A DNA stretch of 33,220 bases from Gemmatimonadota bacterium (GCA_029863245.1 JAOTVV010000032.1:1-33220), one strand, 5' to 3'; counted from the first letter of the stretch, positions 8,655 through 16,986 are shown. Translations and numbers: made by a program. Notes: generated by a model from the sequence alone, not told the origin.

Positions 8655-9322
8655 GATCCAGATCCCTCCCGTCGGTCCACGGCGTAGACGCCGTCCGAGA
8701 CGAGCGCCGGGTAGTGGTCCTCGAAGGCGGCGCGGAGCCGATCCAGGGGTAGGTCCGCGCACTGCCCGCGGTCGCACACGTACTCCATGTAGCGCTTCCC
8801 GTCCCGATCCACCTGCTGGAACAGGCTATCGTGTCGTCCGTTGAACTCCAGGGGTGCCACGCCGAAGCGTTCGCACAGCGCCTTGTTGAACGCCGGTGTG
8901 ACCTTCACCCACCGCCCCTGGAGCCACAGCTCTGCGTAGCCATGGAAGACAAACAGATCGGTTCCCATCGCACGGCGCATCGATTCCGTTGCGAGGTGGT
9001 TCCTGACATCGGCGAACCCGAGCCGGCTGGGGATCTCGAGCGCTCGGGCGGCCGCGGCGAGCACCACGGCCTTGGCAACGCAGAAGCCCGCTCCGCGGGC
9101 GAGGATGCTGCTGGCCCGCATTGCCTCCGGGCGAAGGTCGATGTCGTGGGCGTCGTACCGGATGCGGTCACGTACGGCGTAGTAGAGTGCCGTGGCACGC
9201 TCGATAGCGTCCGCTGCGCTCCTCGCGGCTCCCGTCGCAAAAGCGACAACGGCGGCGTGATCCGCGTCAAGGAATCCGGTGGGGACCAGGTACGCACGGT
9301 GCTCGACTGCCGGGGAGTGCAT
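8651..9322 (-). CDS. Transglutaminase-like protein
   Basis: The 223-residue protein has the transglutaminase-core pattern: GAGFCVAKAVVLAAAARALEIP with Cys81, the FHGYAELWLQGRWVKVTP segment with His127, and the aromatic-rich strand between. The third catalytic residue, normally Asp in a W-x-x-x-D-P context, appears as Thr142 in VTPAFN, so the standard Cys-His-Asp triad may be incomplete. No signal peptide is evident, so it is probably cytoplasmic. The ATG at 9322 follows GGGAGG at good spacing, and its stop overlaps the iorA start. Its place between a LeuA-like enzyme and IorAB suggests a role in that operon, perhaps protease- or amidase-like, but no reaction can be stated. Confidence 0.75.
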   Translation of the reverse strand: MHSPAVEHRAYLVPTGFLDADHAAVVAFATGAARSAADAIERATALYYAVRDRIRYDAHDIDLRPEAMRASSILARGAGFCVAKAVVLAAAARALEIPSRLGFADVRNHLATESMRRAMGTDLFVFHGYAELWLQGRWVKVTPAFNKALCERFGVAPLEFNGRHDSLFQQVDRDGKRYMEYVCDRGQCADLPLDRLRAAFEDHYPALVSDGVYAVDRREGSGS

Positions 9323-9343
9323 GGCGCCTCCCGCCTGCCAGGG

Positions 9344-10597
9344 TCACGGCTTCGCTGTCACTGACTCCACCGCTTCGAGGATCTCTTCCTTGGTGAGCAG
9401 CCGCTCCGACTTCTTCGCGACCGCGAGTACGGCTTGCACCACGTGCTGATTCGTGGCCAGACCCCGACTCTGGAGGTAGAAGATCACGTTCGACGCGCCT
9501 GACATGTGGCCGATCTCGATCTCCTGCCCTCGGCCCACCCAACTCGCCGGCACGCCCGAGTAGACCCGGTCAGCGAGCCAGGCCGCACCCTTCCGTTGCG
9601 CCTTGATCACGGCCGCGGCGTGCACGCCCGTCGCCGTGCGGAACGCATCGCGGCCCACGATCGGCGTGTTCACAGGGATGGGTACGCCGACTGCCTTCGA
9701 GACGGTGTCGACGTAGTCCGGCAGCGCCGTCAGATCGTCATTGCGCCATCCCAGGAGCCGGAGGTTCACGAGGAGCTGCTCCATCGGAGTATTCCCGACT
9801 CGTTCACCTACCCCGAGCGCGGTTCCGTGCACGCGGGTGGCGCCGGCCTCGAGCGCTGCCAGGGTGTTCGCCACATCTAACCCGCGATCGCGGTGACCGT
9901 GCCAGTCGATGCCGACCCGGTCGGCCACGCCGAGCTCTGCGGTGAGCTGCTTGACCCAGGTGACGAGGTTGCGGACCCCTTGGGGAACGGCGGCGCCTAC
10001 GGTATCGCAGAGGCACAGGCGCTTGGCCCCCGCGTCGACGGCGGCGGTGAGCAGGACCCGCAGATCCTTGGGGTTGGCGCGGATCGTGTCCTCGGTCACG
10101 TACATGACATCGAGACCCTCACCCACGGCGAACGCCACCGCTTCCCGCGACAGCCGCAGGATGTGATCGATATCCCACTCCTCGGCGTACTGCCGGATGG
10201 GACTCGAGCCGATGAACACGCAGGCCTCGATCGGAACGCCCGTCTTCTGCGTGACGTCGGCGATCGGCTGAATGTCGACGACCATGGTGCGCGCAGCGCA
10301 GTTGGCCTGGATGCGCAGCTTGTTGTCGGCGATCTCGCGGCATAGCCGTTCCACCGCCTCGCGCTGCCGGGGACCCGATCCGGGAAGGCCGATGTCGGCG
10401 GTCTCGATCCCCAGGCTGTCCATGAGATGGAGAATCTTGATCTTGATCCCGAGTGGCGGATCGATCACCGAGGGACTCTGTAGACCGTCCCGCAACGTCT
10501 CGTCGTCCAGCATCGCGAGGCGCGGGGATGGTGGGTCGTCGCCCCCTTGGCTCGACCAATCGTAGATCAGTTGCTCTTCAGTGAGACCCGTCCCCAT
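9344..10597 (-). CDS. Isopropylmalate/homocitrate/citrate-synthase family acyltransferase (LeuA-like)
   Basis: The 417-residue protein belongs to the DRE-TIM metallolyase family that condenses acetyl-CoA with a 2-oxoacid. DETLRDGLQSP (about 32-42) is the N-terminal signature, DWHGHRDRGLDVAN (His233, His235) is the metal-binding HxH strand, and LGVGERVGNTPMEQL (261-275) is the GERxGN motif. TGVHAAAVIKA follows in the linker. It lacks the LeuA C-terminal regulatory domain, so it is like homocitrate, citramalate or Re-citrate synthases, which are about this size. The ATG follows GAGGA. It is the first gene of the minus operon with the transglutaminase-like protein and IorAB. The substrate is open: oxaloacetate, 2-oxoglutarate, pyruvate or an aromatic 2-oxoacid are all possible. 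Confidence 0.78.
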   Translation of the reverse strand: MGTGLTEEQLIYDWSSQGGDDPPSPRLAMLDDETLRDGLQSPSVIDPPLGIKIKILHLMDSLGIETADIGLPGSGPRQREAVERLCREIADNKLRIQANCAARTMVVDIQPIADVTQKTGVPIEACVFIGSSPIRQYAEEWDIDHILRLSREAVAFAVGEGLDVMYVTEDTIRANPKDLRVLLTAAVDAGAKRLCLCDTVGAAVPQGVRNLVTWVKQLTAELGVADRVGIDWHGHRDRGLDVANTLAALEAGATRVHGTALGVGERVGNTPMEQLLVNLRLLGWRNDDLTALPDYVDTVSKAVGVPIPVNTPIVGRDAFRTATGVHAAAVIKAQRKGAAWLADRVYSGVPASWVGRGQEIEIGHMSGASNVIFYLQSRGLATNQHVVQAVLAVAKKSERLLTKEEILEAVESVTAKP

Positions 10598-10755
10598 AGC
10601 ATCCTCGTGGGTGTGTGTCAGACTCCGTATTGGGAAAGATGCGCTCCGGACGGGGAACTCACAACGCGCCGACGGGAGCAGGGCGAGAGCCTTGGCCCTC
10701 GCGCGCCGGCAGCCCGCGGCGCAACTTTGGGCATCGTCACAGCGAGTGAGGGGGC
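10598..10755. promoter_or_regulatory. Divergent intergenic region, likely holds two promoters
   Basis: These 158 bases separate the LeuA-like gene (leftward) from the LeuB-like gene (rightward) and should hold both promoters. A GAGGGG ribosome site lies just ahead of the rightward ATG at 10756. I see no clear -35/-10 pair, no long inverted repeat and no copy of the 15-base palindrome found upstream of the regulator gene. Confidence 0.4.
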
Positions 10756-11835
10756 ATGACGTCTTACGACATCGGGGTGATTCCGGGTGATGGCATCGGG
10801 CCGGCGGTTCTCAAAGAAGGGTTGAAGGTGCTGGAGGCTGTGGCCGCGGTTGAGGGGTTTGCGTACCAGCTGATCGAGTATCCCTACAGCGGGGAGCACT
10901 ACCTCAAGACCAAGGATCTGGTGCCGGACCGGGTGATCGACGAATGGCGCACGCTGGACGCCGTTCTGTTGGGAGCGATCGGTCACCCCGACGTCGAGCC
11001 GGGGTTGGTCGAGCGGTCGGTGATCTTGGGACTCCGGTTTGGGCTCGATCTGTACATCAATTTGCGTCCCATCAAGCTGTACGCCGAGCACCTGTGCCCG
11101 CTCAAGGGCAAGACGCCCGCTGACATCGACTTCGTGGTGGTGCGGGAGAACACCGAGGGCCTGTATTCGCAGATCGGCGGACATCTCAAGAAGGGCACCC
11201 CTGACGAAGTTGCGCTCGTGAACGGCGTCTACACGTGGAAGGGATGCGAGCGGGCCTCGCGCTACGCCTTCGAACTGGCGCGTCAGCGCGCCGGTCAGCG
11301 TGGGACGGGAGGTCGGGCCAAGGTGACGCTCGTCGACAAGGCCAACGCCCTCCGGCCGCACGATATCTGGACCCGTGCCTATGCGCAGGTGGCGCGGGAC
11401 TTCCCCGAGGTCGAGACGGACCACGCGTACGTGGACGCCTGCTGCATGTGGATGATCAAGAACCCCGAGTGGTTCGACGTCATCGTCACGACCAACATGT
11501 TCGGCGACATCATCACCGATCTCGGTGCCATGCTGCAGGGCGGGATGGGGATCGCCGCGTCGGGCAACATCCATCCGGGGAAGACGTCCATGTTCGAGCC
11601 CATTCACGGCTCGGCACCGAAGTACACAGGCAAGAATGTCGCGTGCCCTCTCGGTGCGATCAGTGCCGTGGGGATGATGCTGGACTTCCTGGGTGATGTG
11701 CAAGCGGCAGCGCGGGTAGAGCAGGCGGTGGCCGACCTGTTGCGCAGCGGTGCGGTCCCGTCGGCGGATGCGCGGAGCGGGGTTTCGACGTCCGCGATGG
11801 GCGATATGGTTGTAGAGCGTCTGCGTCGACGCTGA
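10756..11835 (+). CDS. Isopropylmalate/isocitrate dehydrogenase family (LeuB-like)
   Basis: The 359-residue protein is a beta-decarboxylating dehydrogenase. It shows GVIPGDGIGP at the N-terminus, LGLRFGLDLYINLRP in the substrate loop, VRENTEGLYS, DKANALRP, the metal-binding TTNMFGDIITDLGAM, and FEPIHGSAPKYTGKN for NAD binding. The substrate loop and RPIKLY are closer to actinobacterial-type LeuB than to classical isocitrate dehydrogenase, but YVDACCMWMI departs from the YVDNAAMQL of true LeuB, so the substrate is uncertain. It is divergent to the LeuA-like operon and convergent with the benzoyl-CoA reductase operon, with only nine bases between the stop codons. A joint role with the LeuA-like enzyme and IorAB in making and oxidising a 2-oxoacid is plausible. 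Confidence 0.8.
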   Translation: MTSYDIGVIPGDGIGPAVLKEGLKVLEAVAAVEGFAYQLIEYPYSGEHYLKTKDLVPDRVIDEWRTLDAVLLGAIGHPDVEPGLVERSVILGLRFGLDLYINLRPIKLYAEHLCPLKGKTPADIDFVVVRENTEGLYSQIGGHLKKGTPDEVALVNGVYTWKGCERASRYAFELARQRAGQRGTGGRAKVTLVDKANALRPHDIWTRAYAQVARDFPEVETDHAYVDACCMWMIKNPEWFDVIVTTNMFGDIITDLGAMLQGGMGIAASGNIHPGKTSMFEPIHGSAPKYTGKNVACPLGAISAVGMMLDFLGDVQAAARVEQAVADLLRSGAVPSADARSGVSTSAMGDMVVERLRRR

Positions 11836-11844
11836 CCGAGGCGG

Positions 11845-12195
11845 TTAGGGCGCGAACTTTGCCTTGCGGGTGTAGATGGTCTTGAAGTCCAGCAACATGA
11901 GGAGTCGGCAGTCCGCGCAGTCGTCACCGACCTGCTCGGGCGTGATCGGATCGGCGCACACCTCGAACCCCAGGTCGCGATAGAGCGCCATCATTTCCTT
12001 GGCTCGCTGGCCATCGGCGATGAACCGCCGCTCCCATCCGTCGGCCACACGGGCGGGATCCGGGGTCAGCTGGGTCTCGGAGAGCATCCGCCGCGCCTCT
12101 TGTTCCACGATGGGTCCGAGCGACCTGGCGGTGTGACGGTCGGTTGGCGAGGCGTCACCGTCGCGAGGTGAGCGCCTGGTGGGATCGTCCGTCAT
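11845..12195 (-). CDS. Small CxxC protein at the end of the benzoyl-CoA reductase operon
   Basis: The 116-residue protein has a charged, probably disordered first 25 residues, then a helical segment, and ends with CADCRLLMLLDFKTIYTR (Cys93, Cys96 and a basic tail); Cys80 is a third cysteine nearby. I do not recognise the family. Three cysteines close together suggest metal or Fe-S binding, but a four-ligand site would need another residue or a partner. The ATG lies 21 bases after bzdQ with no terminator between, so it is most likely co-transcribed and may help assembly, protection or electron transfer of the reductase (inference). Its stop is nine bases from the convergent LeuB-like gene's stop. 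Confidence 0.6.
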   Translation of the reverse strand: MTDDPTRRSPRDGDASPTDRHTARSLGPIVEQEARRMLSETQLTPDPARVADGWERRFIADGQRAKEMMALYRDLGFEVCADPITPEQVGDDCADCRLLMLLDFKTIYTRKAKFAP

Positions 12196-12216
12196 GAGGT
12201 CAACACCAGTCGGTCG

Positions 12217-13035
12217 TCACGACGCCGCTTCGCTTCCCTTGGCGGCGAGCTGCGCGAGCCGGCGGTGGCCCAGCACGGCCGCGCCGAGCGCCGAGGTGAA
12301 CTGCACGAGGTCGCCTTCGGGGACGTTCACGTCGGTCCCCAGCTCCTTCCGAATCACGTCCACCATCCGGCGGAAGCGCAGGATCCCGCCGATCAGTGTG
12401 AATTCCGGCTCCATCCGCACGCGCTTCATGAGCTGCACCGATCGGCCGACCAGGGAGACGATTGCGCCGTGCATGATGTCGGCGGGCGCCACACCTTGCG
12501 ACAGATGATTGATCACTTCGGATTCCGCGAACACCGCGCAGACGCCGGAGATCGTAATCGCCTCCTTCGATGTGGCCACCAACGGGCCAATCTCCTCTGT
12601 CGAGTACCCCATGTAGCGGGCGGTCTTCTCGAGGAACGCCCCGGTGCCGGCGGCGCATTTGTCGTTCAGGCGGAACGACTTGACCTTGGCTCCGTCGCCC
12701 AGGCGACTCGCCTTCATCGTCTGTCCACCCACGTCCAGGATCGTCTGGGTGCCCGGGAAGAGCAGGGTGGTCCCCCGCGCGGCCGCGGTGATGTCGGTGA
12801 CCTTGACGTCGGCATTTGAAACTTGGTGGCGTCCGAACCCCGTGGCGACGACGTATACCGCATCGTCCGGCGTGAGCCCCGCGTCGGCCAGCGCGTCCTG
12901 TTGCACACGCTCGGCGATCTCGGTCAGCTTGAAGCCGGTGGGTAGCATGGTACGGCCCACGATCGCCTGATCGTGACGCAGGATGACCGCCTTGGTGTAC
13001 GTGGATCCGACGTCGATACCTACCGTGTAACTCAT
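12217..13035 (-). CDS. bzdQ: Benzoyl-CoA reductase, Bzd type, ATPase subunit Q
   Basis: The 272-residue protein is an ASKHA-fold ATPase of the activator type that transfers electrons from ferredoxin to the catalytic subunits, driven by ATP. It shows [13 protein letters not shown] for phosphate binding, [21 protein letters not shown], and the two cysteines that hold a [4Fe-4S] cluster at the subunit interface: Cys127 in [11 protein letters not shown] and Cys166 in [11 protein letters not shown]. The short length, without the extension seen in BcrA of Thauera, supports the Bzd rather than the Bcr subtype. GGQTMK in place of the more usual GGQDTK distinguishes it from the P subunit. Its ATG overlaps the bzdP stop by four bases, consistent with equal production of the two subunits. 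Confidence 0.88.
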   Translation of the reverse strand: MSYTVGIDVGSTYTKAVILRHDQAIVGRTMLPTGFKLTEIAERVQQDALADAGLTPDDAVYVVATGFGRHQVSNADVKVTDITAAARGTTLLFPGTQTILDVGGQTMKASRLGDGAKVKSFRLNDKCAAGTGAFLEKTARYMGYSTEEIGPLVATSKEAITISGVCAVFAESEVINHLSQGVAPADIMHGAIVSLVGRSVQLMKRVRMEPEFTLIGGILRFRRMVDVIRKELGTDVNVPEGDLVQFTSALGAAVLGHRRLAQLAAKGSEAAS

Positions 13036-13841
13036 GCGTCCTGCCTGGCTGGTGCCCGTGCGGCGAGAATGTGGTCGAGCGCGAACAACGCCGCGCCGAG
13101 CGCGCCCATATAGTGGGAGTCGTCACTGACGTTGACGGTGAGGCCCAGGCTCCGGTTCAGGGCATCGACCATCGCCACGTTCCGCGCCACACCACCTGTG
13201 AAGGTCACTTGCTCGTGGATGCCCACCCGCCGGAGAAGGCCTGTCGAGCGGCCCGCGATCGACTGGTGCACGCCGAGCAGGATGTCTTCGATCTTCTTCC
13301 CCTTGCCGAGCCACGACAACACCTCCGACTCGGCGAAGACCGTGCACGTGGTGCTGATCTTGACCGCCTTCTCGCCGCGGAGCGCCGTCGGGCCCAGTTC
13401 GTCGAGCGGGATATCGAGCGCACTCGAGGCCGCCCCGAGGAAGCGTCCGGTGCCCGCCGCGCACTTGTCATTCATGCAGAAGTCCACGATCTCGCCCGTC
13501 GGGGACACGCTGATGGCCTTGGTGTCCTGGCCCCCCATGTCTACCACGGTTCGGCTCTCAGGGAACATGTGCACCGCCCCGCGGCCGTGGCAGCTGATCT
13601 CGGTGACCTGTGTGTTGCCGAACGTGACCTTGTAGCGGCCGTACCCGGTTCCCACCACGTACTCGACCTCTTCTTCCCGGAGGTCGCCAGCCTGCAGGGC
13701 CTCATGGAAGGCCTGCTCGGCCGCCCGGATCACGTTGGCCCCCGTATCGGTGAGCGACCGGGCGACGATGTTCCGGTCCTCATCGATGATCACGGCCTTT
13801 GTCTGGGTCGATCCGACGTCCACTCCTGCTGCATACGCCAT
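13032..13841 (-). CDS. bzdP: Benzoyl-CoA reductase, Bzd type, ATPase subunit P
   Basis: The 269-residue protein is the second activator-type ATPase. It has [35 protein letters not shown] and the cluster cysteines Cys127 ([11 protein letters not shown]) and Cys166 ([11 protein letters not shown]). FTGGVARN near residue 215 is the adenosine-binding segment. It would pair with BzdQ as a heterodimer bridging one [4Fe-4S] cluster and hydrolyse ATP per electron moved to BzdNO. The ATG follows GGAG seven bases away and lies 21 bases after bzdO. It could alternatively serve a 2-hydroxyacyl-CoA dehydratase, but the neighbouring had and oah genes argue for benzoyl-CoA reduction. Confidence 0.88.
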   Translation of the reverse strand: MAYAAGVDVGSTQTKAVIIDEDRNIVARSLTDTGANVIRAAEQAFHEALQAGDLREEEVEYVVGTGYGRYKVTFGNTQVTEISCHGRGAVHMFPESRTVVDMGGQDTKAISVSPTGEIVDFCMNDKCAAGTGRFLGAASSALDIPLDELGPTALRGEKAVKISTTCTVFAESEVLSWLGKGKKIEDILLGVHQSIAGRSTGLLRRVGIHEQVTFTGGVARNVAMVDALNRSLGLTVNVSDDSHYMGALGAALFALDHILAARAPARQDA

Positions 13842-13862
13842 GGAGTACTCCGTCCTCTAGGC

Positions 13863-15164
13863 TTACGGATCGCGGATCGCCGCCTGCTGTCGGCGGGCGG
13901 CGAGGCCCTCGAAGAAGGCGTCGATCCGGTTCTTGAGCTGCGCCTCCGACACGACGCGGCGATCCATCATGTCCGACTCGATGAACAAGCTTGGCACGTC
14001 GCGCTCCTTCATGAGGGCACGCCGGTTGTCGGCGAGCCCCGTGGATACGGTGCGACAGCTCTTGATGGGATGATAGACGATACCATCGGCGCGAAAAGTA
14101 TCGAACATCTCGAGCAGGATGCCGGTTTGGAAGAACATGTTGTCCATCGCATCTCGCACGCTGATCAACACGCCTTCGGCCAGACTCTCGATGGGGTGGT
14201 CCAGGTCGTACTCGAACCCCCAGCTCGTGCCGCCCGAGGCAAATCGGAGGTAGGTGGAGGTGACGAAGTTACCGCCCAGCTCGGTGAACATCTCCGAGAA
14301 GCGGCGGAAGATTGGATAACACGGAACGCCGACGAAGATGAGGCGGTACTGCTCGTCGGTGAGTGTCCCGATTCCGTTGGCGCTCTTGTACTCCATCTCT
14401 TCGACCAGGTCCTCGAAATAGCGCGCCCCTTCCGGCGAGCCGCGGAAGCCGTTCGCCACACCGAGGAAGATCGTACCGTCGGTGAGCGCGTTGAATACGG
14501 AGGGCCGGGCCTGGTTCAGCTCCAGCACCCGCTTCCAGGCGCGACTCATCGTGTTCGCCTCGCGCATGCTCTCGCGTAACCGGTCGATGTCGAACGCGAT
14601 GCCGGTGACCGTCTCGAGCAGCGGGATCAGCTCCTGGAGTTGCGCCTGCACGTAGCGGCAGTCGTTCTCGAAGTCGGGGTGGCCGCGCCAGGTCTGTGCC
14701 CCCTCCCCACGGGTGCCAGGGACGTCGAGCGTGAAGGTCGGCACGTGGTACATCCGCTCCCAGATCTCCGCCCACTTGATGTAGGTGTTGCACGCGTTGG
14801 TGTAGACCGCGATCGCCGGCTTGGGGATCCGACCCATCGGCAACTCTCCTCCGCGGAGCTGCGTGGCCACGTCGGCTTTGACGTACCCACAGATGTCCGG
14901 TGAGTATCCGTAGTCTTCCGCCTCGTTCAGATACTCATGAGCCACTCGGCGCACGGCGGTCTGGAGCGAGTTGATCTCGGGAAACACGATGGGGAGATCG
15001 AAGGTGCGGAGCAGCTCCACCAGGCTTCCCATCACGAACACATAGGCTCCGCCGCGTTCCTCGGCGGCAGCCTGGGTGAGCCCGTCGAACCACTCCCGGA
15101 AGAGCCGCGCGCCGTCCTTGTTGCCCCGTCCGACAATCGTGGTATCGGTGGTCAGGTCTGCCAT
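13863..15164 (-). CDS. bzdO: Benzoyl-CoA reductase, Bzd type, catalytic subunit O
   Basis: The 433-residue protein belongs to the 2-hydroxyacyl-CoA dehydratase D family and matches the large catalytic subunit of class I benzoyl-CoA reductase, which dearomatises benzoyl-CoA to cyclohexa-1,5-diene-1-carbonyl-CoA. Visible landmarks are FPEINSLQTA (61-70), DICGYVKAD with Cys92, YTNACNTYIKW with Cys125, FVGVPCYPIFRRF, and HPIKSCRTVS near residue 370; Cys92, Cys125 and the C-terminal Cys are the likely cluster ligands. The length fits BzdO (about 430-450 residues). The gap after bzdN is 16 bases. The enzyme is oxygen-sensitive and cytoplasmic. Confidence 0.9.
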   Translation of the reverse strand: MADLTTDTTIVGRGNKDGARLFREWFDGLTQAAAEERGGAYVFVMGSLVELLRTFDLPIVFPEINSLQTAVRRVAHEYLNEAEDYGYSPDICGYVKADVATQLRGGELPMGRIPKPAIAVYTNACNTYIKWAEIWERMYHVPTFTLDVPGTRGEGAQTWRGHPDFENDCRYVQAQLQELIPLLETVTGIAFDIDRLRESMREANTMSRAWKRVLELNQARPSVFNALTDGTIFLGVANGFRGSPEGARYFEDLVEEMEYKSANGIGTLTDEQYRLIFVGVPCYPIFRRFSEMFTELGGNFVTSTYLRFASGGTSWGFEYDLDHPIESLAEGVLISVRDAMDNMFFQTGILLEMFDTFRADGIVYHPIKSCRTVSTGLADNRRALMKERDVPSLFIESDMMDRRVVSEAQLKNRIDAFFEGLAARRQQAAIRDP

Positions 15165-15180
15165 AGCAGTCGGTCCTCTC

Positions 15181-16350
15181 TCAATCGAACAGGATGTTCT
15201 CGACGAAGGTTTCGAGCTGCACCTCGAGGTGCTCGAAGCTCGTCATATTTTCCTCGAACTCGCTCACGAAGTACGGCACGTTCTCATCGTCGAGCGCGCG
15301 AGTGTAAGCGACCTGCTCCTCGAGCCCCGGCTCGCACATCTTGGCGGCGGTAACGATCGCGGCCTGGGCGTCGGCCGCCCGGATCCGTTCGAGCAGCATG
15401 CGCTCCTTGGGTTTTCGCAGGTCATGCTGGACCGGGCTGTAGGACGACCGCTCGAGATACGCCTCGGCGAGACTGAGCAGCGGGTCGCGATCGGCGGTGA
15501 TATCGGCGAGGATCCACCGCAGGCCGATCAGGAGATCGTCGTCCACCACGTAACAGGAACGGCCGATGGCCCGGATCAGGTCGAGGGGCGGCTGCTCGCA
15601 GAATCCGCCTTCGTACACCACGCGGATGCGGTCCTGGCGCTTGGCCGGGCGTTCGCGGATCTGTGGCAACACGGCCCTGAGCAGCACGTTGTGTTCCTGC
15701 CGCGGGATCATGCCGCCCACCGCCATCAGCGCATACGCATCCTCGGCCGCGACGAGCCAAGGAGACTCGCGCTTGATCTGATAGAGATCGCGCAGGAGTG
15801 CGCGGTTCTCATTGAAGACCGCGAGGGACGTCCGCAGCCGCTCCTCCGTGATCTCGGTGCCTGTGACATCCTGTACCGCCCGGCGCAGGCGGTCGTATTC
15901 CCCGCGCAGGTACTCGACGGCATGCGCGGAGTTGGCATTTTGCGGGAGATACAGGATCTGACACGGGTACGTGAAGTTGCGGCCCCAGACGGCCGCCAGG
16001 TTCCGGGCGGCGTCGCAGATGGGATGCGTAACGAACATCTCCAGCTCGATGTGACGGCTCAACACCAGCTCGAGCGAGGTCTTGACGATCGAGCAGAGAT
16101 ACGACCCAAAGCGCGACTCGGCCTGCGTGGCTTCCACCGGCCCGCCGCGGACCTTGAACGGCAAGGCGCCGGCGGCGTGCACGATCTCTTCTGGGAAATA
16201 CACCTGGAAGTGCCCGATCACCTTGCCGCCGGCCTCGCGCCAGCGGCGCACGGTGGGGTAGCTCGGATCGTCGAGCAACTCACGGCACTGGAACAGGATC
16301 TCATCCAGTGGCTGGTCTTGCCACTCGGGGAACGTGATGACGTCGGTCAT
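15181..16350 (-). CDS. bzdN: Benzoyl-CoA reductase, Bzd type, catalytic subunit N
   Basis: The 389-residue protein is the smaller catalytic subunit, also of the 2-hydroxyacyl-CoA dehydratase D fold. It contains GKVIGHFQVYFPEEIVHAA (42-60), FGSYLCSIVKTSLEL with Cys86, HPICDAARNLAAVWGRNF with Cys112, YPCQILYLPQNANS with Cys130, and AAKMCEPGLEEQVAY with Cys339. These segments are characteristic of BzdN/BcrC/BadD, and the cysteines include the probable cluster ligands. I placed the start at ATG 16350 because it overlaps the TGA of the upstream 38-residue ORF as ATGA; a GTG four codons earlier (16362) is possible but would deepen the overlap. It pairs with BzdO to hold benzoyl-CoA. Confidence 0.9.
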   Translation of the reverse strand: MTDVITFPEWQDQPLDEILFQCRELLDDPSYPTVRRWREAGGKVIGHFQVYFPEEIVHAAGALPFKVRGGPVEATQAESRFGSYLCSIVKTSLELVLSRHIELEMFVTHPICDAARNLAAVWGRNFTYPCQILYLPQNANSAHAVEYLRGEYDRLRRAVQDVTGTEITEERLRTSLAVFNENRALLRDLYQIKRESPWLVAAEDAYALMAVGGMIPRQEHNVLLRAVLPQIRERPAKRQDRIRVVYEGGFCEQPPLDLIRAIGRSCYVVDDDLLIGLRWILADITADRDPLLSLAEAYLERSSYSPVQHDLRKPKERMLLERIRAADAQAAIVTAAKMCEPGLEEQVAYTRALDDENVPYFVSEFEENMTSFEHLEVQLETFVENILFD

Positions 16351-16463
16351 TGGTCCGCCCACGTTGGCTGCTGCTTCTCCAGGAATGCCGTGAGCCTCTC
16401 CAGTGCATCGGGCGTCGGCATCCCGACTTCGAAGGTCACCTTTACGGTCATACGCTCATCCAT
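16347..16463 (-). CDS. 38-residue ORF coupled to bzdN
   Basis: The frame encodes 38 residues starting MDERMTVKVTFEVG and ending in a predicted amphipathic helix (PDALERLTAFLEKQ) with PTWADQ at the end. A strong GAGGAAG ribosome site precedes the ATG at 16463, and its TGA overlaps the bzdN ATG as ATGA. It sits in the 180-base gap between the DUF35 gene and bzdN, which has no other purpose I can see. No cysteines, no membrane segment, no family recognised. It could be a structural micro-subunit, a regulator of bzdN translation, or the relic of a larger gene. An internal ATG at 16451 is a weaker start. Confidence 0.5.
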   Translation of the reverse strand: MDERMTVKVTFEVGMPTPDALERLTAFLEKQQPTWADQ

Positions 16464-16530
16464 CACTTCCTCTTCGCTCTGCGTGCGGCTTGCTGCGAGC
16501 TGTGGGGCGCGGATCCCGGCGCCAGCCGCG

Positions 16531-16983
16531 TCAGGCGTCTGCCGCGGCCGTCGACCAAGTGGTGCCGGGGCGCTCCAGGGTGTAGTAGACCTTGATCTCC
16601 TCCAGCTCCTCGAGAATTCGCGGGACCAACTGCAGCTCCATCCCGATCGCGATGTCCGCTTCGGGCACGGTCTCGCCCAGCCAGGCGAGGGCTCGTCCAC
16701 CATCGGCGAGATCCAGCACGCCGATGTTGTAGGGAGCCACGTCCTCGAACCCGGTCGGTGCTGCGACGATCTTGGTGAACGTGACCAGGGTGCCGGCGCC
16801 GCTCACTTCGACGAACTCGAAGTCGCCGCTCATGCAGGCATCGCAGTCAGCCTTCGGAGGGAACGACGTCGCTCCGCAGTGTCTGCAGCGGGAGCCCATG
16901 AGACGGCCGTTCTTGAGGTGTCGGGCAAAGTCCGAGACCTTCGTGTACGGCGTGTAGTTGACCCTTCCGAACCACTTGAACAT
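16531..16983 (-). CDS. DUF35 zinc-ribbon/OB-fold partner of the thiolase
   Basis: The 150-residue protein has an N-terminal helix, a rubredoxin-like zinc ribbon (Cys33, Cys36, Cys47, Cys50 in GSRCRHCG and ADCDACMSG), and an OB-fold with EVSGAGTLVTFTKI and YNIGVLDLADGGRALAW. This is the DUF35 (YesU-like OB, Zn-ribbon) family whose members form complexes with SCP2-type thiolases. The known examples include the BbsA subunit of benzoylsuccinyl-CoA thiolase BbsAB and archaeal acetoacetyl-CoA thiolase complexes (family knowledge). The ATG lies three bases after the thiolase stop, so the pair is tightly linked. It probably shapes the CoA/acyl site of the thiolase rather than catalysing alone. Confidence 0.88.
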   Translation of the reverse strand: MFKWFGRVNYTPYTKVSDFARHLKNGRLMGSRCRHCGATSFPPKADCDACMSGDFEFVEVSGAGTLVTFTKIVAAPTGFEDVAPYNIGVLDLADGGRALAWLGETVPEADIAIGMELQLVPRILEELEEIKVYYTLERPGTTWSTAAADA

Positions 16984-16986
16984 CGC

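Noticed and set aside
12217..16350. Reading the activator/dehydratase-type genes as a 2-hydroxyacyl-CoA dehydratase system
   Set aside because: There are two different activator-type ATPases rather than one, the N and O subunit landmarks match benzoyl-CoA reductase, and had and oah are in the same operon.
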